A DNA stretch of 64,000 nt from Bacteroidales bacterium (GTDB taxonomy: Bacteria > Bacteroidota > Bacteroidia > Bacteroidales > VadinHA17). Of this stretch, positions 61,264 to 64,000 are shown in pieces. Numbering within the stretch: the first letter of the stretch is position 1; each line of letters opens with the position of its first letter. Under the pieces are notes generated by a model. That model was not told the DNA's origin, did no database searches, and saw nothing but the letters and a program-made list of their open reading frames with translations. The DNA is taken from positions 147,577 through 211,576 of the forward strand of contig JAIVHO010000034.1 of assembly GCA_020201035.1 (NCBI GenBank), in the 5' to 3' direction. Position numbers and translations under genes: made by a program.

Positions 61264-62391
61264 ATGATAATTGCAGTTAATACGCGTCTCCTGAGGGGAG
61301 ATATACATGGCGGAATTGAGTGGTTTACCTATGAGATACTGAGCAGAGTGGTGAGGGATCACCCCAATGACCGCTTTATATTTATTTTTGACCGCAAATA
61401 CTCTCCCCGGTTTATCTTTGGAGATAACGTGGAACCTGTTGTTACAGGGCCACCGGCAAGGCATCCCCTATCATGGCACCTCTGGAACCAGCATATGATA
61501 CCGCCTGTGCTGAAAAAGTTCAATGCCTCTGTATATGTATCGCCTGACGGAATGGTGCCACTGGGGGGATCAATACCGGTGATACCGGTAATACATGATA
61601 TCGCCTTTCACCACAGACCGGATGACCTGCCCTTCCTTAAATCAGTCTTCTACAGAAGATTCTACCCCCGGTATGCACGTGAAGGGGCCAGGATAATGAC
61701 CGTTTCACAATTCTCCGCCAATGATATAGCCACCTCCTTCAATATCCCTGCAGATAAGATTGATGTGGTATATAATGGTGCAGCTGATGAGTTCTACCCC
61801 GACCGCGGTAACATAGATGATATACTGCCCGACATAGACCCGGGTCAGCCATACTTCCTCTTTGTAAGCAATATCTCCCCCAGAAAAAATCTGCCCAATA
61901 TGATCAGGGCATTCAATATCTACAGGGCCTCCGGATCTTCTCCTGCACAGCTGGTTATTGCGGGAGAGCGATTCTTCCTGAACAGTGAAACAGACAGGAT
62001 GGTAAGGGAATCTGATTACAGGACAGATATAATATTTACAGGATGCCTGGGAAGGGATCAGCTAAGACGGCTATACAGCAATGCTCTCGCCCTCCTTTTT
62101 GTTCCCTGGTTTGAAGGATTCGGTATTCCGGTGGTTGAAGCCATGAAATGCGGCACACCCGTGATCACCTCAACAGAGACATCGCTCCCTGAAATATCAG
62201 GCAATGCTGCATTACTGTGCAATCCGGCCGATCCTGATGAGATTGCCTCCGCAATGAAAAGAGTTGCAACCGACCCTGAGCTGGCGGCTGATCTGAGTGA
62301 GAGAGGATTCAGAAATGCTGACCGCTTTACATGGGATGCTGCAGCACTCGCCTTCCGGGAATCTATAGAAAAAGTAATCTCCAAAAAGTAA
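61264..62391 (+). CDS. Family 4 glycosyltransferase
   Basis: A 375-residue GT-B enzyme. RLLRGDIHGGIEWFTYEIL is the N-terminal GG-x-E acceptor loop; FVSNISPRKNLPNMIRAF starts the C-terminal domain, and PWFEGFGIPVVEAMKCGTPV holds the retaining ExxGxxxxE donor site. SQFSANDIATSFNIPADKID is the typical linker. It transfers a hexose or mannose from an NDP-sugar. The ATG at 61264 is used in place of the TTG at 61261. It precedes rnhB by 4 nt and is divergent from the flippase gene. Confidence 0.92.
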   Translation: MIIAVNTRLLRGDIHGGIEWFTYEILSRVVRDHPNDRFIFIFDRKYSPRFIFGDNVEPVVTGPPARHPLSWHLWNQHMIPPVLKKFNASVYVSPDGMVPLGGSIPVIPVIHDIAFHHRPDDLPFLKSVFYRRFYPRYAREGARIMTVSQFSANDIATSFNIPADKIDVVYNGAADEFYPDRGNIDDILPDIDPGQPYFLFVSNISPRKNLPNMIRAFNIYRASGSSPAQLVIAGERFFLNSETDRMVRESDYRTDIIFTGCLGRDQLRRLYSNALALLFVPWFEGFGIPVVEAMKCGTPVITSTETSLPEISGNAALLCNPADPDEIASAMKRVATDPELAADLSERGFRNADRFTWDAAALAFRESIEKVISKK

Positions 62392-62395
62392 ATAT

Positions 62396-63004
62396 ATGCT
62401 CAGGTCATTTTTTAGCAGGAAACTTATTGAAGCCGGTTGTGATGAAGCAGGCAGAGGATGCCTTGCCGGACCGGTGGTGGCAGCTGCAGTGATTCTGCCC
62501 AAAAGGTACCGTAATCCGTTGCTTAACGACTCCAAGAAGCTATCACCAAAAATGCGTGAACAGTTGCGTGAAGAGATAAAGGAGAAAGCACTGGCATGGC
62601 ATGTTGCCATGGCAGATAACCATGATATTGACAGACTGAATATCCTCAGAGCCACCTATATGGCCATGCATGCCGCTATAGATGGTTTGAAGCGGAAACC
62701 CGAGCTGATACTTGTTGACGGTAACAACTTTATACCCTTTAAGGATATACCGTTTAAAACAATTATTCAGGGCGACAGTAAATTTTTGTCTATAGCGGCA
62801 GCCTCGGTGCTTGCCAAGACTTATCGTGATGATTATATGAGAAGCCTTCATATAAAATATCCGGCATACGGATGGAGCAACAATAAGGGATATCCCACTC
62901 CCGAACACCGGAAAGCCATCTCTCTTTATGGCTCAAATGAATATCACCGCAAGACTTTCCATCTGGGTGACTCCCAGATGGATCTGTTCCAAATTAATCA
63001 CTGA
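62396..63004 (+). CDS. rnhB: Ribonuclease HII
   Basis: A 202-residue RNase HII. The motif AGCDEAGRGCLAGPVVAAAV carries the catalytic Asp16 and Glu17; ILVDGN and KTYRDDYM provide the other acidic residues, and GWSNNKGYPTPEH is the conserved GYPT loop. It cleaves 5' to ribonucleotides embedded in DNA and removes RNA primers. It is 4 nt downstream of the GT4 gene on the same strand. Confidence 0.95.
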   Translation: MLRSFFSRKLIEAGCDEAGRGCLAGPVVAAAVILPKRYRNPLLNDSKKLSPKMREQLREEIKEKALAWHVAMADNHDIDRLNILRATYMAMHAAIDGLKRKPELILVDGNNFIPFKDIPFKTIIQGDSKFLSIAAASVLAKTYRDDYMRSLHIKYPAYGWSNNKGYPTPEHRKAISLYGSNEYHRKTFHLGDSQMDLFQINH

Positions 63005-63047
63005 TTGTTCAGACATATTGCCGCAACCGGCATATTTAGAAAATAGC

Positions 63048-63055
63048 TATCTTTG
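63048..63055 (+). promoter_or_regulatory. Likely -7 promoter box for the S46 peptidase gene (TATCTTTG)
   Basis: Perfect box 43 nt before the ATG at 63099; no convincing -33 element. Confidence 0.55.
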
Positions 63056-63098
63056 AAAACCATTAACTGTTAACTCAATTTAATCAAATTTTACTTTC

Positions 63099-64000
63099 AT
63101 GAAGAAACTCTTTACTATTCTGATTGCCCTGATAATGGGCTTAAACATCCAGACGAGAGCTGATGAAGGAATGTGGCTGCTGCCACTCCTCGATCAACTC
63201 AATATGGGAACAATGACCGAGATGGGACTGGAACTCTCTGCAGAAGAGATATACAGCCTTAACCAGCCATCTATAAAGGATGCTATTGTAATTTTCGGCG
63301 GTGGCTGTACCGGAGAGATAGTCTCATCCAAAGGACTGCTGCTTACCAATCACCACTGCGGTTATGGCTCCATTCAGGGGCATAGTACCGTTGAAAATGA
63401 TTATCTTAAGGACGGCTTCTGGGCTGCCTCATTTAAAGATGAACTACCAACACCAAGACTCTCCGCCACCTTCCTGGTAAGCATTGAGGATGTTACTGAA
63501 AAGGTACTGAACGGTGTTACTTATAATATGTCTGAAGAGGAGCGCTATACTGCGATCAACGATGCACGCAGGGAAATAGCTGCCGCAGCCACTGATGGTA
63601 ATCACTACCGTGCACAGGTAGCCTCCTTCTACGGAGGCAACAACTTCTACCTCCTGGTGTATGAGATCTACAGCGATGTAAGATTCGTGGGAGCACCTCC
63701 CTCATCCATAGGTAAGTACGGACACGACTCCGACAACTGGGAGTGGCCAAGGCATACCGGCGACTTCAGTGTCTTCAGGGTATATATGGACCCCGACGGT
63801 AAACCTGCTGACTACTCGGAAGAGAACGTTCCGCTTAATCCAAAACATTATCTGCCCGTATCGGTCAGAGGCGTTGAGCAGGATGACTTTGCAATGATAC
63901 TCGGTTACCCGGGAGGAACACAAAGGTACATGACCTCCTATGGCGTTGATGAGGTGCTGAAGATCACACATCCCAACAGGATAAAGATCAGAGGTATCAG
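63099..64000 (+). CDS. S46 family dipeptidyl-peptidase (DPP7/DPP11-like), 3'-partial
   Basis: The first 300 codons of a gene that runs past the right edge. A signal peptide (1-21, ending QTRA) is followed by DEGMWLLPLLDQLN, the N-terminal hallmark of S46 peptidases, whose free amino end binds. The catalytic His is in LLTNHHCGYGSIQ and the Asp in KYGHDSDNWEWPRHTGDFS; the catalytic Ser near the C-terminus is outside the window. The residue that separates DPP7 (hydrophobic P1) from DPP11 (Asp/Glu P1) also lies outside. These enzymes supply dipeptides to asaccharolytic Bacteroidota from the periplasm or surface. Confidence 0.93.
   Translation, partial: MKKLFTILIALIMGLNIQTRADEGMWLLPLLDQLNMGTMTEMGLELSAEEIYSLNQPSIKDAIVIFGGGCTGEIVSSKGLLLTNHHCGYGSIQGHSTVENDYLKDGFWAASFKDELPTPRLSATFLVSIEDVTEKVLNGVTYNMSEEERYTAINDARREIAAAATDGNHYRAQVASFYGGNNFYLLVYEIYSDVRFVGAPPSSIGKYGHDSDNWEWPRHTGDFSVFRVYMDPDGKPADYSEENVPLNPKHYLPVSVRGVEQDDFAMILGYPGGTQRYMTSYGVDEVLKITHPNRIKIRGI

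Noticed and set aside
1-64000. CRISPR arrays, phage genes or insertion sequences
   Set aside because: The tandem arrays have units of 21-43 bp without unique spacers, and no cas, transposase or integrase domain is present.

Overview
This 64 kb window is a chromosomal segment from a member of the Bacteroidota, most likely an anaerobic or facultatively anaerobic Bacteroidales/Marinilabiliales-type lineage. The evidence is a SusC/SusD pair, type IX secretion (T9SS) C-terminal sorting domains, an S46 dipeptidyl-peptidase, a DUF5916 outer-membrane protein, a two-component-style propeller protein, dnaE followed by trxA, mutL with its small upstream membrane gene, and recurrent TAnnTTTG promoter boxes (often TATCTTTG) instead of E. 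coli-type promoters. A methylmalonyl-CoA mutase pair (succinate/propionate metabolism), a membrane pyrophosphatase of the K+-dependent sequence type and an oxygen-sensitive radical-SAM sulfatase maturase fit an anaerobic lifestyle. No tRNA, rRNA, IS element, prophage or CRISPR array was seen.

Layout. 1-2661 (minus): an electron-transfer module made of a PBP-like/TM/GcvH-like fusion protein, a Tat-exported 4x[4Fe-4S] ferredoxin and the start of a further gene. 3034-10652: comM, a Tat-exported dienelactone hydrolase, an anSME radical SAM enzyme, a DUF5916 barrel protein and a repeat-bearing EEP lipoprotein. 11024-16161 (plus): small membrane protein, mutL, two rhomboid proteins and a membrane EEP phosphatase, a compact plus-strand run. 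16309-22470 (minus): PLP dehydratase, hppA and an S9D peptidase. 22671-27712: dapD, a LicD-like transferase, then a GT2 / LicC-like / TagB-like / tsaC operon that looks like a phospho-decorated surface glycan locus. 27794-29014 (minus): rpsP-rimM, where rpsP carries a one-base frameshift that artificially fuses the two. 29112-35589 (minus): C10 peptidase with T9SS tag, then susD and susC. 35905-40517 (plus): dnaE, trxA and a LOG family gene, with a tandem repeat array. 40696-46209 (minus): a tightly coupled pair of an exported TPR-caspase protein and a transmembrane propeller/SpoIIE phosphatase. 46422-50167: ribD, prmC-recX, small membrane proteins and a thioredoxin-like protein. 50349-55598 (minus): mutB, mutA and prfB with a classical programmed +1 frameshift. 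55682-64000: VanZ protein, M20 amidohydrolase, a truncated fibre-like protein with a T9SS partner, flippase, GT4, rnhB and the start of an S46 peptidase gene.

The features most worth a second look are: (i) the TPR-caspase/SpoIIE phosphatase pair and the structured 82-nt element in its leader, which recurs 35 kb away with the same length and flanks but a re-paired stem of different sequence; (ii) the PBP-GcvH fusion next to a Tat ferredoxin; (iii) the rpsP frameshift; (iv) the LicC/LicD/TagB-like decoration locus; and (v) many in-frame and intergenic tandem repeats (39, 42, 21/22 and 43 bp), suggesting a genome rich in replication-slippage products.
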